A program made the translations under genes and the position numbers. Shown here in pieces: positions 45,164 through 54,732 of a stretch of 64,000 bases of DNA. Positions within the stretch are counted from its first letter, which is position 1. Every line of letters starts with the position of its first letter. The stretch comes from an uncultured Eubacteriales bacterium (GTDB lineage: Bacteria > Bacillota > Clostridia > Oscillospirales > Acutalibacteraceae): positions 1 through 64,000 of the forward strand of contig UQEU01000003.1 of NCBI GenBank assembly GCA_900540085.1, given 5' to 3'. The notes under the pieces were generated by a model. That model ran no database searches and had not been told where the DNA came from. It saw only the letters and a list, made by a program, of their open reading frames with translations.

Positions 45164-46663
45164 TCATTTTTCAAAATACCATTCCTCAATATTTGAAAAA
45201 TAATTTTTATAAATTCCCTGCATATCGGCATGAATTGACTTTGAGTAACCGATAACGCCTTTTCTGTAAACAACGGGAACAAACGGAACTGTTTTTGTAA
45301 ATTCCATAACAAAAGTGCCGATTTCTCCGCCGTTTAAATAGTTTGAATACGCTTGCACACAAGTTGAATTGATATCTACACCATAATTTACGGCACCGTC
45401 TTTTGCAAAAAACGGAAACAAATTCATATCATCCGCAAGTTTTGTTTCGCCTATATAAATATCATAATATCCTTTTGACAAAGCCTCAATATAGTCTGCA
45501 TACGGCACATTGTAAATTTTAACTTTAAAGCCTACGGATTCAAGAGCCGATTTCACAATTGTAGCCATAGCGGATTTTTCAACATTGCCTGAATTCACAA
45601 GCAATCTGACAGTTGCTTTTGAAATGTCATACCCGCTTTTTATTATTGCCTGTTTTGCTCCCGTTTCATCATTTTCTTTTGAAAAGATATTTGAAACAGT
45701 TGCCAAATCACAGGTCGGGTTAAAAATTGAAGATGCAGGATATGCCAAGCCGTGATATGCGCTTTTTGAAATGGCATCTCTGTTTATGGCAAGAGAAACT
45801 GCGTTGCGTATATCGGGCAGACTCATTATATTCCCTGTCGAAGTGTTAAAACCGATAAAAACAAGGTTATTGATATTGACTGCTTTTATCTGGCTTTTAA
45901 TTTTCTTGCTTTCAGACGAGTCAAGGCTGAAATATGCATAGTCAATATTGTCTATACTGATACCGTTTGCTATTGACTCTGCCGAAGCGATATTTACAAG
46001 GTCAACAACTTTTATATACGGTGAAAAATCCGGTTTATTTTCGTTTTGAACAAGTTGAATTTCATTGTTTGATTTCTTATAAAACGCATATTTGCCGCTT
46101 CCTATCGGAAGATCTGTATCGGCTGAAGCGTTTTGCACTATCGGGAAAGTCAAAAGATTTACGGCTTTCGGATTTTGGTACTCAAGCTGAAAAACAACCG
46201 TTCCCTGTGACTGTGCATTCGCAGATTTAATACCCAACAAAGTGTTTGCATAATGCACAGAATTTTTAGCCAAATTGAATGACGATACAATATCTGTCGA
46301 TGTCAATTCGCTTCCGTCGGAAAATTTAATTCCCACAGGAAAATTTACAACAAGTTTATCTTTTGCCGTAAATTCATAAGATGACGCTATTTGTAAAACA
46401 GGCGAAAAACTTTCATCAAGTTTTACAAGCGAATCAAAAACAAGGTCGGCTATAACTATATTGTTTTCAGTTTCCGCTTTATAAGGATTGAGCGAGTCGG
46501 ACTTTGTGTAACTAATGCGAAGAGATTTATCCGACTTTCCCGTTTCCGATTGATTTGTAACAGAAGTCGTAGTTTCCTTTTCATCTTCATTTTTTGAAGT
46601 GCAGGAGGCAAATGTAAAAACCATTGCAACTGCAAGAAAAACTGCAAGTATTTTTTTTGACAT
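45164..46663 (-). CDS. Extracellular solute-binding lipoprotein, family 5
   Basis: A 499-residue lipoprotein. The signal peptide ends in the lipobox FASC (Cys21), followed by a Glu/Thr/Ser-rich linker and an SBP_bac_5 (peptide/nickel/oligosaccharide) domain with DSLNPYKAETENNIVIADLVFDSLV, VNFPVGIKFSDGSELTSTDIV and an AVSLAINRDAI segment. No permease or ATPase genes adjoin it, so it must work with a transporter elsewhere or act as an independent receptor. It starts immediately after the YmdB gene and is probably co-transcribed with it. Confidence 0.9.
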   Translation of the reverse strand: MSKKILAVFLAVAMVFTFASCTSKNEDEKETTTSVTNQSETGKSDKSLRISYTKSDSLNPYKAETENNIVIADLVFDSLVKLDESFSPVLQIASSYEFTAKDKLVVNFPVGIKFSDGSELTSTDIVSSFNLAKNSVHYANTLLGIKSANAQSQGTVVFQLEYQNPKAVNLLTFPIVQNASADTDLPIGSGKYAFYKKSNNEIQLVQNENKPDFSPYIKVVDLVNIASAESIANGISIDNIDYAYFSLDSSESKKIKSQIKAVNINNLVFIGFNTSTGNIMSLPDIRNAVSLAINRDAISKSAYHGLAYPASSIFNPTCDLATVSNIFSKENDETGAKQAIIKSGYDISKATVRLLVNSGNVEKSAMATIVKSALESVGFKVKIYNVPYADYIEALSKGYYDIYIGETKLADDMNLFPFFAKDGAVNYGVDINSTCVQAYSNYLNGGEIGTFVMEFTKTVPFVPVVYRKGVIGYSKSIHADMQGIYKNYFSNIEEWYFEK

Positions 46664-47437
46664 TCAGTATCTAATCCTTTTTACACTTATCGTTTTATAA
46701 TTTTTTTCGTCTATTTCAAAAATACAGCCTTCGCAAACGCAAGGACCGTCGGGGTTTAAAAATCGTACGGGCAAAGATGTTCTCATCTTTTCTATGGCAA
46801 GTTCCGGAGTAACGCCCAGCACACTGTAAAACGGTCCCGTCATACCCAAGTCTGTGATGTACCCTGTTCCGTTCGGCAATATTTGTTCGTCTGCCGTCTG
46901 TATATGTGTATGTGTTCCGTAAACTGCACTGACTTTGCCGTCAAGATAAAAGCCCATTGCTTTTTTTTCGGCTGTCGATTCGGCGTGAAAGTCAACCAAA
47001 ATGATATTTACACCGTTTTCTTTCAGTTTGTCAATCTCTGCATCGACAACATCGAAAGGGTTATCGTAAATGTCTATATACGACCTGCCGATTAAATTTA
47101 TCACACCGACTTTGTTTTTTCCAAAATCAAAAAAGGTACTGCCTCTGCCGGGAGCCGACCTGTGAAAATTTGCCGGTCGTATAATAAACTCATTTTCATC
47201 AAGAAAATCGTATATCTCCCGTCTTTTGAGTGCGTGATTTCCGAGAGTTATGATGTCTGCTCCGCTGTCAAAAATGTGCTTTGCAGACTGTGGCAAAATA
47301 CCGTTTCCTACGGCTGAATTTTCGCCGTTTACAACAACAAGTTTACAGTTGTGTTCTTTTTTTATTTTTGCAAGCGTGTTTCTTAAATGTTCACAACCTT
47401 GTTGTGAAACAACATCGCCTATTACCGCAATATTCAT
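46664..47437 (-). CDS. YmdB-type metallophosphoesterase
   Basis: A 257-residue dinuclear metal phosphoesterase of the TIGR00282 family. Metal-binding motifs are IGDVVSQQG, VVNGENSAVGNG, LGNHALKRREI, VDFHAESTAEK and GTHTHIQTADE. In Bacillus subtilis YmdB acts on 2',3'-cyclic nucleotides and affects mRNA decay and biofilm decisions. In many Firmicutes it is next to rny; that gene is not here. It lies immediately upstream of the solute-binding lipoprotein gene. Confidence 0.92.
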   Translation of the reverse strand: MNIAVIGDVVSQQGCEHLRNTLAKIKKEHNCKLVVVNGENSAVGNGILPQSAKHIFDSGADIITLGNHALKRREIYDFLDENEFIIRPANFHRSAPGRGSTFFDFGKNKVGVINLIGRSYIDIYDNPFDVVDAEIDKLKENGVNIILVDFHAESTAEKKAMGFYLDGKVSAVYGTHTHIQTADEQILPNGTGYITDLGMTGPFYSVLGVTPELAIEKMRTSLPVRFLNPDGPCVCEGCIFEIDEKNYKTISVKRIRY

Positions 47438-47547
47438 TCATTTCTCTTTCTATATATGTGCGTACTAAATACTAAACCATATAAACTATATCGTCTGTTA
47501 AATAATTATTATACATTATATTTAAACAAATTACAATTAACAAATAA

Positions 47548-48735
47548 TTAATCTTTTAACAAACCGAGTTCGCAAAGTACATCGTTATATATCTCGGGTA
47601 CGCTGTTTTGGCTTAAAATTTCTTTTATTGTATTCTTTGAATGATTGCCTCTTTTAAAAACTGCGCAGAAAAGTCTGTAAAACCACGCAGCAGGAACCAA
47701 TATGGGATTTTTTTCACAAAAGCCGTATATACTTTTCAAGTAAGAAACAGACGGAAAAAACAGTTTTTGCAATGCTTTAAGCCTTGTAAAAACAGAAACT
47801 CTGTCGGATTTTCCTATACTGTTTTGAAGATAAACTTTACCTGCTTTGCCGCTTTCAAAACCGAAAGTACCTCCTTCAAGGACTATTCGACTCATCTTTT
47901 CAAACAATTTTTCATCATCGTTTTTCAAATCATCTTCAATCGGAGTATCAAACCAAACACGGCACATATTGAGCAATGCCGTCGCTGTTTTATATAGATT
48001 TAACTTTTTGAGTATTTCAAAAGCCTTTTTCTTTTCTTTGGCATTTAAGCAACCGTAAAGCACATCTATGTCCATAAACATTCGTACACCTGCTCCGCCT
48101 TGAGCCAAATGTTTCGCCAAATGACTGACAACATAGGCAAAATGAAAATACTTTAAAGGAAAATATGAAAAGCCGTTTGCAGTTTCACAATATTCAAATA
48201 TACTTTTATCATCGGGAATTTTAGACTTTATTTTTGAATGAAGTTCAATTTCCTGTGAGTTTTTCACAAAAACAGAAACATCGCTTCTTTTAAGCACTTT
48301 TTTAAAATTGTTATTCTCAAAAACCTTTTCAGCCGTTTCAAAATCATCTGCTTTTACATAAACATCTATATCTCCGCTTGTTCTCAATTCCGATTGGGGA
48401 TACAACTCTTTTATCGCCGTACCTTTTATGAAAATATGACAAATTTCACTTTTTGATAAAATTTCAGAAATATCATTTACCATTTTTTTCTTTATCTCAT
48501 ATTCTTGAACAGTTTTACATAAAACCTGCTTTGAATATGAAATGATTTCTTCAGAAAGAAACGATTTGTCCGAAAAATTTAAAATCTGCGATGCAATAAT
48601 TCCGCTGACGCTGTGCTTTTGCGAAAGTTCAAATATATTTTTCCATTCATAATTTTTGCATTTTTCACAGTCGGTATTTAATTGTCTGAGAAAGTTTTTG
48701 ATTAAACAGATGAACTGTAATTCACATTCGGTCAT
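47548..48735 (-). CDS. Nucleotidyltransferase-like protein (NTP_transf_5 type)
   Basis: This 395-residue protein carries the minimal nucleotidyltransferase signature: FIKGTAIKELYPQSELRTSGDIDVYV (residues about 101-126, written in part), with the DxD metal pair, plus an EIELHSKI acidic strand. It belongs to the uncharacterised NTP_transf_5 family, often encoded in polysaccharide or lantibiotic clusters of Firmicutes. Nothing adjacent points to either. It ends 20 bases before... the ung gene start lies on the upstream side in the same direction, so the two may be co-transcribed. Target unknown. Confidence 0.78.
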   Translation of the reverse strand: MTECELQFICLIKNFLRQLNTDCEKCKNYEWKNIFELSQKHSVSGIIASQILNFSDKSFLSEEIISYSKQVLCKTVQEYEIKKKMVNDISEILSKSEICHIFIKGTAIKELYPQSELRTSGDIDVYVKADDFETAEKVFENNNFKKVLKRSDVSVFVKNSQEIELHSKIKSKIPDDKSIFEYCETANGFSYFPLKYFHFAYVVSHLAKHLAQGGAGVRMFMDIDVLYGCLNAKEKKKAFEILKKLNLYKTATALLNMCRVWFDTPIEDDLKNDDEKLFEKMSRIVLEGGTFGFESGKAGKVYLQNSIGKSDRVSVFTRLKALQKLFFPSVSYLKSIYGFCEKNPILVPAAWFYRLFCAVFKRGNHSKNTIKEILSQNSVPEIYNDVLCELGLLKD

Positions 48736-48754
48736 AAGTAATTTATTTCCTTTA

Positions 48755-49417
48755 TCATTCTAAACGCCAATCGACAGGCTCGTCAAGCAACTCATTTGTT
48801 TTTGAAAAATGTCTGCACCCGAAAAAGCCATTGTAAGCCGAAAGCGGACTCGGATGCGCAGCCGTCAAAATGTGATGATTTTTATTTGTAATTAAACTTG
48901 CCTTGCTCTTTGCAAAATTTCCCCAAAGCAAAAACACGATTGGTTTTTCCCTTTCGTTGAGTAATTCTATTATTCTGTCCGTGAAAATTTCCCAGCCTAT
49001 TCCCCTATGGCTCGCCGCAGCGCCTCCTCTTACCGACAAAACCGTGTTCAATAAAAGCACGCCGTTTTTCGCCCACGGCGTCAAATCTCCGCTTTTTGGT
49101 ATCGGATAGCCGAGATCGTCGTGATATTCCTTAAAAATATTCACAAGTGACGGAGGAGGTTTTACTCCGTCTTTTACGGAAAAAGACAACCCGTGTGCCT
49201 GATTTGGACCGTGATACGGGTCCTGTCCCAAAATAACTGCTTTTACCTCGTTGTAATCCGTAATTTTCATAGCATTAAAAATATCGTGCATATCGGGATA
49301 AATCGGATAGTTGGGGTTTGCGTATTCCGATTTTAAAAAATCGTGTATTTTTTTATAATACTCTTTTTCAAACTCGCCTTTTAAAAGATTGTCCCACTCA
49401 TTTTCAAAATGTACCAT
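48755..49417 (-). CDS. ung: Uracil-DNA glycosylase
   Basis: Ung removes uracil from DNA as the first step of base-excision repair. The 220-residue protein has the catalytic motif [19 protein letters not shown] (Asp), the [22 protein letters not shown] segment (written in part), [10 protein letters not shown] and the leucine loop [21 protein letters not shown]. The start at 49417 follows AAAGGGGAA; an open extension 18 codons upstream lacks a site. It lies upstream of the nucleotidyltransferase gene. Confidence 0.96.
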   Translation of the reverse strand: MVHFENEWDNLLKGEFEKEYYKKIHDFLKSEYANPNYPIYPDMHDIFNAMKITDYNEVKAVILGQDPYHGPNQAHGLSFSVKDGVKPPPSLVNIFKEYHDDLGYPIPKSGDLTPWAKNGVLLLNTVLSVRGGAAASHRGIGWEIFTDRIIELLNEREKPIVFLLWGNFAKSKASLITNKNHHILTAAHPSPLSAYNGFFGCRHFSKTNELLDEPVDWRLE

Positions 49418-49522
49418 AAAAATTCCCCTTTCGTTCAACATAATTGTAACATTACAAACCGTCGTATTCAAGATTTTTGTAAACTTTTGAACGGATAAAG
49501 ATAATAAACATAAATTACAAAC

Positions 49523-49551
49523 TTGAATTTTTCTTCAGTTCATTGTAATAT
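49523..49551 (+). promoter_or_regulatory. Promoter of the DMT transporter-YhcH operon
   Basis: TTGAAT (49523-49528), a 17-base spacer and TAATAT (49546-49551), followed by an AGAGAGGT ribosome-binding site ahead of the ATG at 49579. Confidence 0.65.
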
Positions 49552-49578
49552 ATAAAAAAATCACAGAGAGGTACAGAT

Positions 49579-50526
49579 ATGTTAACAGGACTTTCAGCGG
49601 GTATGCTTTGGGGACTCGATACCGTAATTTTAAGCATAGCACTCGGCAAATCGAGATTTTGCTCAACAGCTCAGGCAATCGCACTTGCACCTTTTGTCAG
49701 CACTTTTTTTCACGACCTTTTTTCATCGTTTTGGATGATTATAAATACAAGCATACGAAAACAATGGAAAAATGTTCTCCACGCTCTGAAAACAAAAAGC
49801 GGTAAATTCATCATACTCGGTGCAGTTTTGGGCGGTCCCATCGGAATGTCGGGCTATGTTGCGGCAATAAACTATATAGGTCCTGCATATACAGCAATCA
49901 TCACTGCCGTTTACCCTGCCGTCGGAGCGCTTTTTGCAAGAATTTTTCTGAAAGAAAAAATGAAATGGTATCAAATGATTTCGCTTGCTGTCAGCATTTT
50001 GGGAGTAATTGCTCTCGGATATACACCCGAAGGAAGCAATGAAGTGAAAAATCTCTATTTAGGTTTCGGATGCGCTCTTTTAAGTGTAATCGGCTGGTCG
50101 TCAGAAGCAGTAATCTGTGCATACGGAATGAAAGACCCCGACATCAGCAACGAACACGCTTTGCAAATTCGTCAACTCGTATCGGCACTTACATACGGTT
50201 TTATTATCATTCCCGTATTAAAAGGTATCGGCTTTGTTGCAAATATGTTTATATCACAGGAAACAGGCATCATTCTTATATCTGCACTTTTCGGCACTGC
50301 ATCATACCTTTGCTATTACAAGACAATAGGAAAAATCGGTGCTTCAAAAGCTATGGCTTTAAACATCACTTATTCGGCGTGGTCAATAGTATTTTCAATT
50401 GTTCTTCTTCACACTCTTCCCGACCTGAAAAGCGTAGTATGTTGTATTGTAATCGTAGTTGCATCAATAATTACAGGCTCTGATATAAAAACGATTTTTC
50501 AAAAGAAAAAGAAGGTGATTAAATGA
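49579..50526 (+). CDS. DMT/EamA-superfamily permease, probable fucose-locus transporter
   Basis: A 315-residue membrane protein with about ten helices and the duplicated EamA fold (GLSAGMLWGLDTVILSIALG in the first half, LGFGCALLSVIGWSSEAVICAYG in the second). EamA members carry amino acids, sugars or metabolites. It overlaps the YhcH gene by four bases and stands at the left end of the fucose locus, next to the AraC regulator, so a sugar or fucoside substrate is plausible (inference). No classical FucP permease is present. Confidence 0.8.
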   Translation: MLTGLSAGMLWGLDTVILSIALGKSRFCSTAQAIALAPFVSTFFHDLFSSFWMIINTSIRKQWKNVLHALKTKSGKFIILGAVLGGPIGMSGYVAAINYIGPAYTAIITAVYPAVGALFARIFLKEKMKWYQMISLAVSILGVIALGYTPEGSNEVKNLYLGFGCALLSVIGWSSEAVICAYGMKDPDISNEHALQIRQLVSALTYGFIIIPVLKGIGFVANMFISQETGIILISALFGTASYLCYYKTIGKIGASKAMALNITYSAWSIVFSIVLLHTLPDLKSVVCCIVIVVASIITGSDIKTIFQKKKKVIK

Positions 50527-50981
50527 TTTTTGACAAAATGGAAAATGCGAAAGATTATTTTGAAGAATATCCTCAAATGAAACTTGTATATGAATTTTCA
50601 AAAAAAGCAGACGAGGAAAAACTTGCCGACGGTACTTATGAAATAGACGGCAAAAAACTTTTTGCGACAATTCAAAGTTATAAAACAAAAAAACAAACGC
50701 CTGAAATGATGTTTGAGGCGCACAAAAAATATATAGATGTTCAGTATATTGTACAGGGAATTGAAAAAATACGATGGGCAAAACTTCAAAACGTATCCCT
50801 TGTCAAAGAAGAATACAGCAGTGGTAAAGACATTGCTTTTTATGAAGGAAATGCACAATTTGACTTTACTCTTACAAAAGGGACATTTTTGTTCTTAACT
50901 CCGAATGATGCTCACCTTCCCGGAATATCAGCTGAAAAAGATGTTTTTGCAAGAAAAATTGTCTTTAAAATTGCAGTATAA
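50523..50981 (+). CDS. YhcH/YjgK/YiaL family protein
   Basis: A 152-residue DUF386 protein with a cupin-like beta fold. Motifs are GTYEIDGKKLFATIQSYKTK, MMFEAHKKYIDVQYIVQG with conserved Glu and His, and FLTPNDAHLPGISA with a His metal ligand. Family members are linked to catabolism of sialic acid, ketogulonate and other sugars, and some are proposed sugar isomerases or anomerases. It is coupled to the DMT transporter gene and next to the fucose operon. Confidence 0.88.
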   Translation: MIFDKMENAKDYFEEYPQMKLVYEFSKKADEEKLADGTYEIDGKKLFATIQSYKTKKQTPEMMFEAHKKYIDVQYIVQGIEKIRWAKLQNVSLVKEEYSSGKDIAFYEGNAQFDFTLTKGTFLFLTPNDAHLPGISAEKDVFARKIVFKIAV

Positions 50982-51007
50982 ACAAAAACGCAAAACACAT
51001 AAAAACA

Positions 51008-51045
51008 TAAAACTTCTGTTGTTGAAATTACAACAGGAGTTTTTA
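51008..51045. terminator. Terminator between YhcH and AraC genes
   Basis: A stem of about 13 bp with one G-T pair (about 51009-51021 with 51029-51041), with A and T tracts on its two sides. It can serve both converging units. Confidence 0.7.
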
Positions 51046-51086
51046 TTTTGCAAACATTCATATTAAAAAACCCTTTAAAGCAAGTC

Positions 51087-51938
51087 TTATTTTTTTGTAA
51101 AATTGCTTTTTCTATATGCAGACGGAGAGATATTTTTGTACTTTGCAAAAGTTTTTGAAAAATAACTCATATCATTAAAACCGCAACTAAGTGCAATATC
51201 GGTAACGGAATTGTCAGTCAAAACGAGCATTTCGCAAGCCTGCTCAACTCTGTAATAGTTCAAATAGTCAATAGGCGTTTTCCCCGTCATACCCGAAAAA
51301 GCACGGCAAAAGTATCTCGGTGCCATACCCGCAACTTCTGCAAGTTCGCTCAATGAAACAGAGTTTTCATAGTTATCTCTGATATATGTAAGCACATTTT
51401 TAAGTCGCAAAACTTGACTTTTGTTTTTTGACACCAAGTCGTTTTCATTTCTGAATACAAGCAGACTTCCCATAAACTGCCAAAGCAAACCTATCGTAGT
51501 AAGCTGGTATCCCTCGTTCTCACTGTTCATAGCACTGAATATTTTTTCTGCTATTTCAGCCTGAACACTGCCCGAATGAAAAACACCCGTAAAACCGTTT
51601 GCATTTGAAGAAAATTCAGCAATACTTTTCATACAAACAGGAGAATTTTGCATAAGCGTACCCAAATCAAAATCAACGCACTCATACCTGCAATCAATCG
51701 GCTCTCCCCCGTGAACAACGCCTTCGCCTATCCACGCACAATCACCCTCATTCAACAAGTATTTTTTTCCGTCAAAAGACGCTTCAAAACTGCCTTTTTT
51801 CACAAAAATAATTTCATATTCTATATGCCAATGAAACGGCATTTGATAATTTGGAGCATTTTCATCAACAACATAAAGCGCTATCGGGAAATCAAAAGTT
51901 CCGTGCTTTTTATTTTCGTAAAGTTTACTATAATTCAT
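51087..51938 (-). CDS. AraC-family regulator, probable fucose regulator
   Basis: A 283-residue regulator with an N-terminal cupin-like sensor domain (PFHWHIEYEIIFVKKGSF, residues about 34-51) and a C-terminal double helix-turn-helix. The latter reads NVLTYIRDNYENSVSLSELAEVAGMAPRYFCRAF and then VTDIALSCGFNDMSYFSKTFAKY (both written in part). It is divergent from fucA-fucU-kinase-fucI with 150 bases between, so it probably activates that operon in response to fucose or fuculose phosphate (inference). The start at 51938 follows GGAG seven bases upstream. Confidence 0.9.
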   Translation of the reverse strand: MNYSKLYENKKHGTFDFPIALYVVDENAPNYQMPFHWHIEYEIIFVKKGSFEASFDGKKYLLNEGDCAWIGEGVVHGGEPIDCRYECVDFDLGTLMQNSPVCMKSIAEFSSNANGFTGVFHSGSVQAEIAEKIFSAMNSENEGYQLTTIGLLWQFMGSLLVFRNENDLVSKNKSQVLRLKNVLTYIRDNYENSVSLSELAEVAGMAPRYFCRAFSGMTGKTPIDYLNYYRVEQACEMLVLTDNSVTDIALSCGFNDMSYFSKTFAKYKNISPSAYRKSNFTKK

Positions 51939-52022
51939 AATTTTCTCCAAAAGTGAATATTGTCTTAATATATATCATATATCCAACAAGCATACTGTTT
52001 AACAATGTAATATAATACAATT

Positions 52023-52051
52023 AAAGTAACATACTTTGAAAATAATGTCAA
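52023..52051 (-). promoter_or_regulatory. Promoter of the AraC regulator gene
   Basis: Minus-strand TTGACA (52051-52046), a 17-base spacer and TACTTT (52028-52023). A TATAAT at 52011-52016 on the plus strand may be the -10 of the fuc operon, but no good -35 is seen ahead of it, as expected for an AraC-activated promoter. Confidence 0.6.
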
Positions 52052-52093
52052 TAAATAACAGATATTAAAACAACAAAAGAAAGGACACCAACT

Positions 52094-52804
52094 ATGCAAA
52101 ACATTGACGAAATCAAAGAACAAATTTGCGATGTTTGTCACAAAATGTGGCAACTCGGCTGGGTTGCGGCAAACGACGGAAATGTCAGTGCAAGACTTGA
52201 CGACGACAGAATTATTGCAACTCCGACGGGAATAAGCAAATCATTCATCACTCCCGAAAAACTTGTCATTCTTGACAAAGAAGGAAATATTTTGGAAGCA
52301 CAAGACGGATACCGTCCGTCAAGTGAAATCAAGATGCATCTTCGTTGCTATGACAAAAGAGACGATGTGATGAGCGTTATACACGCACACCCACCGGGAG
52401 CAACAGGCTTTGCAGTAGCACACAAAGCTATGGATATGTACAATATGATTGAAGATGTTGCCGTTATAGGCTCTGTACCACTTACGCCTTACGGTACTCC
52501 TTCAACGGTTGAAGTACCAAACGCTATTGAACCGTACTTGGAAGAGCACGATGTAATGCTTCTTGAAAATCACGGTGCTTTGGCAGTCGGCAGCGATGTT
52601 ATCACTGCATTTTACAGAATGGAAAGTTTGGAACTTTGGGCAAAAATCACAATCAATGCAGTCATTCTCGGAGGAAGCCACGATATAAGTAAAGAAAATG
52701 TACAAAAACTAATCGACCTCAGAGGTTACTATAAGGTTACGGGAAGGCATCCCGGACACAAAGTTTTCAATCCCGACGACGATATTCTCCATAAAAAAGA
52801 CTGA
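52094..52804 (+). CDS. fucA: L-fuculose-1-phosphate aldolase (class II aldolase)
   Basis: This Zn-dependent aldolase splits L-fuculose 1-phosphate to dihydroxyacetone phosphate and L-lactaldehyde. The 236-residue protein has the phosphate loop NDGNVSARL, TPTGISKS, the catalytic Glu in RPSSEIKMHLRCY, zinc ligands in VIHAHPPGATGFA and a third His in LLENHGALAVGSD. Related aldolases act on rhamnulose phosphate or ribulose phosphate; fucU and fucI downstream favour fuculose. It is the first gene of the operon and has AAAGGACACC upstream. Confidence 0.92.
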   Translation: MQNIDEIKEQICDVCHKMWQLGWVAANDGNVSARLDDDRIIATPTGISKSFITPEKLVILDKEGNILEAQDGYRPSSEIKMHLRCYDKRDDVMSVIHAHPPGATGFAVAHKAMDMYNMIEDVAVIGSVPLTPYGTPSTVEVPNAIEPYLEEHDVMLLENHGALAVGSDVITAFYRMESLELWAKITINAVILGGSHDISKENVQKLIDLRGYYKVTGRHPGHKVFNPDDDILHKKD

Positions 52805-52827
52805 TTTCAAAAACACGAGGTATCTAT

Positions 52828-53265
52828 ATGTTAAAAAACATACCAAATATCATATCTCCCGAATTGCTCAAAGCACTTTGTGAAATGGGACACGGCGACG
52901 AACTTGTAATCGCCGACGGAAATTTTCCGTGCCACACAGTAGGCAAAAATTCAAAAGTAGTCCGTCTTGACGGACACGGCGTACCCGAAATACTCGACGC
53001 CGTATTACAATTATTACCGCTTGACACATACACAGAAAAACCCGTCGGTTTAATGGAAGTAATGAAAGGCGACGACTGCGGTACTCCTTCAATTTGGGAC
53101 GAATACAAAAAGATTTTGTCTAAATACGAGCCAAACAACAGTGAAATTGAATATATAGAAAGATTTGATTTTTACGAAAGAGCAAAAAAGTCATACTTAA
53201 TCATTGCAACAGGTGAAAAAGCAATCTATGCAAATATTTTGCTAAAAAAAGGTGTGGTTAAATGA
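52828..53265 (+). CDS. fucU: L-fucose mutarotase, RbsD/FucU family
   Basis: FucU interconverts alpha and beta anomers of L-fucose so the isomerase receives the usable form. This 145-residue protein begins IPNIISPELLKALCEMGHGDELVIADGNFP, with the conserved His of the active site (written in part). The KPVGLMEVMKGDD and FYERAKKSYLIIATGEKAIYANI segments are characteristic of FucU rather than RbsD. It overlaps the kinase gene by four bases. Confidence 0.93.
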   Translation: MLKNIPNIISPELLKALCEMGHGDELVIADGNFPCHTVGKNSKVVRLDGHGVPEILDAVLQLLPLDTYTEKPVGLMEVMKGDDCGTPSIWDEYKKILSKYEPNNSEIEYIERFDFYERAKKSYLIIATGEKAIYANILLKKGVVK

Positions 53266-54680
53266 AAACGGTTTTAGCATTTGACTTCGGTGCATCAAGC
53301 GGAAGAGCCATCAAAGCAGTTTTTGACGGAGAAAAAATAACATACAACGAAATTCATCGTTTTGAAAACATTTCTCTTGAAATCGACGGTCATATTCATC
53401 ATGATACAAAAATGATTTTAAATGAAATCAAAACTGCAATAGAAAAAGCAGGAAAAATCGACTCTCTTGCTTTTGACACTTGGGGCGTTGACTATGGTTT
53501 GCTTGATAAAAGTGGAAGTTTAATCAATGAGCCTTATCATTACAGAGATTCCAGAACAAACGGAGTTTTAAAAAAGGCATACAAAGTTATTCCTGCAAAC
53601 GAACTTTATAAAAAAACGGGCAATCAAATAATGAATATCAACACGCTTTTTCAGTTTTTATGCGATGAAAACCTGAAAAATGCAGAAACAGTTTTGTTTA
53701 TGCCCGACCTTTTTGCATATTTTTTAACGGGAAACAAGCGTTGTGAAAAAAGCATAGCGTCAACTTCTCAAATGCTCGACCCGACAACACAAACTTGGGA
53801 CAATGACATTTTTAATGCATTTGACATAGATAAAAATATTTTTCCGACAGTTTGTGAAAGTGGTTGTGAAAACGGTTTTTACAACGATATTAAAGTCATT
53901 ACAATAGCAGGACATGACACTCAGTGTGCCGTTGCATCTATGCCCTGTCAAAGTGAAAATGCGGCATTTTTATCCTGTGGAACATGGTCTTTGATTGGTT
54001 GTGAAATCGACAAACCTGTTTTGACAGAAAAGAGCAACGAACTTGAGTTGTCAAACGAACTCGGTGCAAACGGAAAAATCAACTATCTTAAAAATATCAG
54101 CGGTTTGTGGCTCATTCAGGAAACACGCAGAGATTTGGCAAAAACAGACAGAAAGTACAGTTACAATGAACTTGAAACATTTGCAAGACAAAGCGAGCCT
54201 TTCAAATGTTTCATTGACCCCGATGATGAAATGCTTTCCGAACACGGCGACTTGCCAAACAAAATCAAAAAATACTGTGAAAAAACAAACCAATATATAC
54301 CGAAAACAATCGGAGAAATCGTGCGTTGCATATACGAAAGCCTTGCATTGAAATATCGTTTTGCACTTGAACAAATATCAAGTTGCACAAACAAAAATTT
54401 TGATGTTTTACACTTGCTCGGAGGCGGTACGAAAGACGGCTTTTTATGCGAATTGACGGCTGACAGTATAAATATGCCCGTTATCGCAGGTCCGACAGAA
54501 GCAACTGCACTCGGAAATATCATTCTTCAACTTATAGGTCTCGGAGAAATAAAAAATGTTGAAGAAGGAAGAAAAATCATTCAAAAAACCGAAATCTTAA
54601 AACATTTTAAACCTCATCACAACAGTGAATGGGATTTGGCATACGAAAAATTTGTAAAAATCATCGGCAAAAACAATTAA
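53262..54680 (+). CDS. FGGY-family sugar kinase, rhamnulokinase-like, probable L-fuculokinase
   Basis: A 472-residue FGGY kinase: [18 protein letters not shown] (phosphate-binding loop 1, residues 5-22), [18 protein letters not shown] with a conserved Asp, [13 protein letters not shown] (catalytic Asp) and a C-terminal [19 protein letters not shown] (ATP-binding). Its sequence style is that of rhamnulokinase RhaB, but a rhamnose isomerase is absent and the gene is coupled to fucU and followed by fucI, so it should phosphorylate L-fuculose in vivo (inference). Confidence 0.88.
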   Translation: MKTVLAFDFGASSGRAIKAVFDGEKITYNEIHRFENISLEIDGHIHHDTKMILNEIKTAIEKAGKIDSLAFDTWGVDYGLLDKSGSLINEPYHYRDSRTNGVLKKAYKVIPANELYKKTGNQIMNINTLFQFLCDENLKNAETVLFMPDLFAYFLTGNKRCEKSIASTSQMLDPTTQTWDNDIFNAFDIDKNIFPTVCESGCENGFYNDIKVITIAGHDTQCAVASMPCQSENAAFLSCGTWSLIGCEIDKPVLTEKSNELELSNELGANGKINYLKNISGLWLIQETRRDLAKTDRKYSYNELETFARQSEPFKCFIDPDDEMLSEHGDLPNKIKKYCEKTNQYIPKTIGEIVRCIYESLALKYRFALEQISSCTNKNFDVLHLLGGGTKDGFLCELTADSINMPVIAGPTEATALGNIILQLIGLGEIKNVEEGRKIIQKTEILKHFKPHHNSEWDLAYEKFVKIIGKNN

Positions 54681-54732
54681 TTTAAAACATATAAAATCAT
54701 TAAATCAAATTATAAAATACGGAGGAAAAACT

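Noticed and set aside
49472..49578. Riboswitch before the DMT permease gene
   Set aside because: The leader is only about 25 bases long from the predicted start, too short for a known sensor domain.
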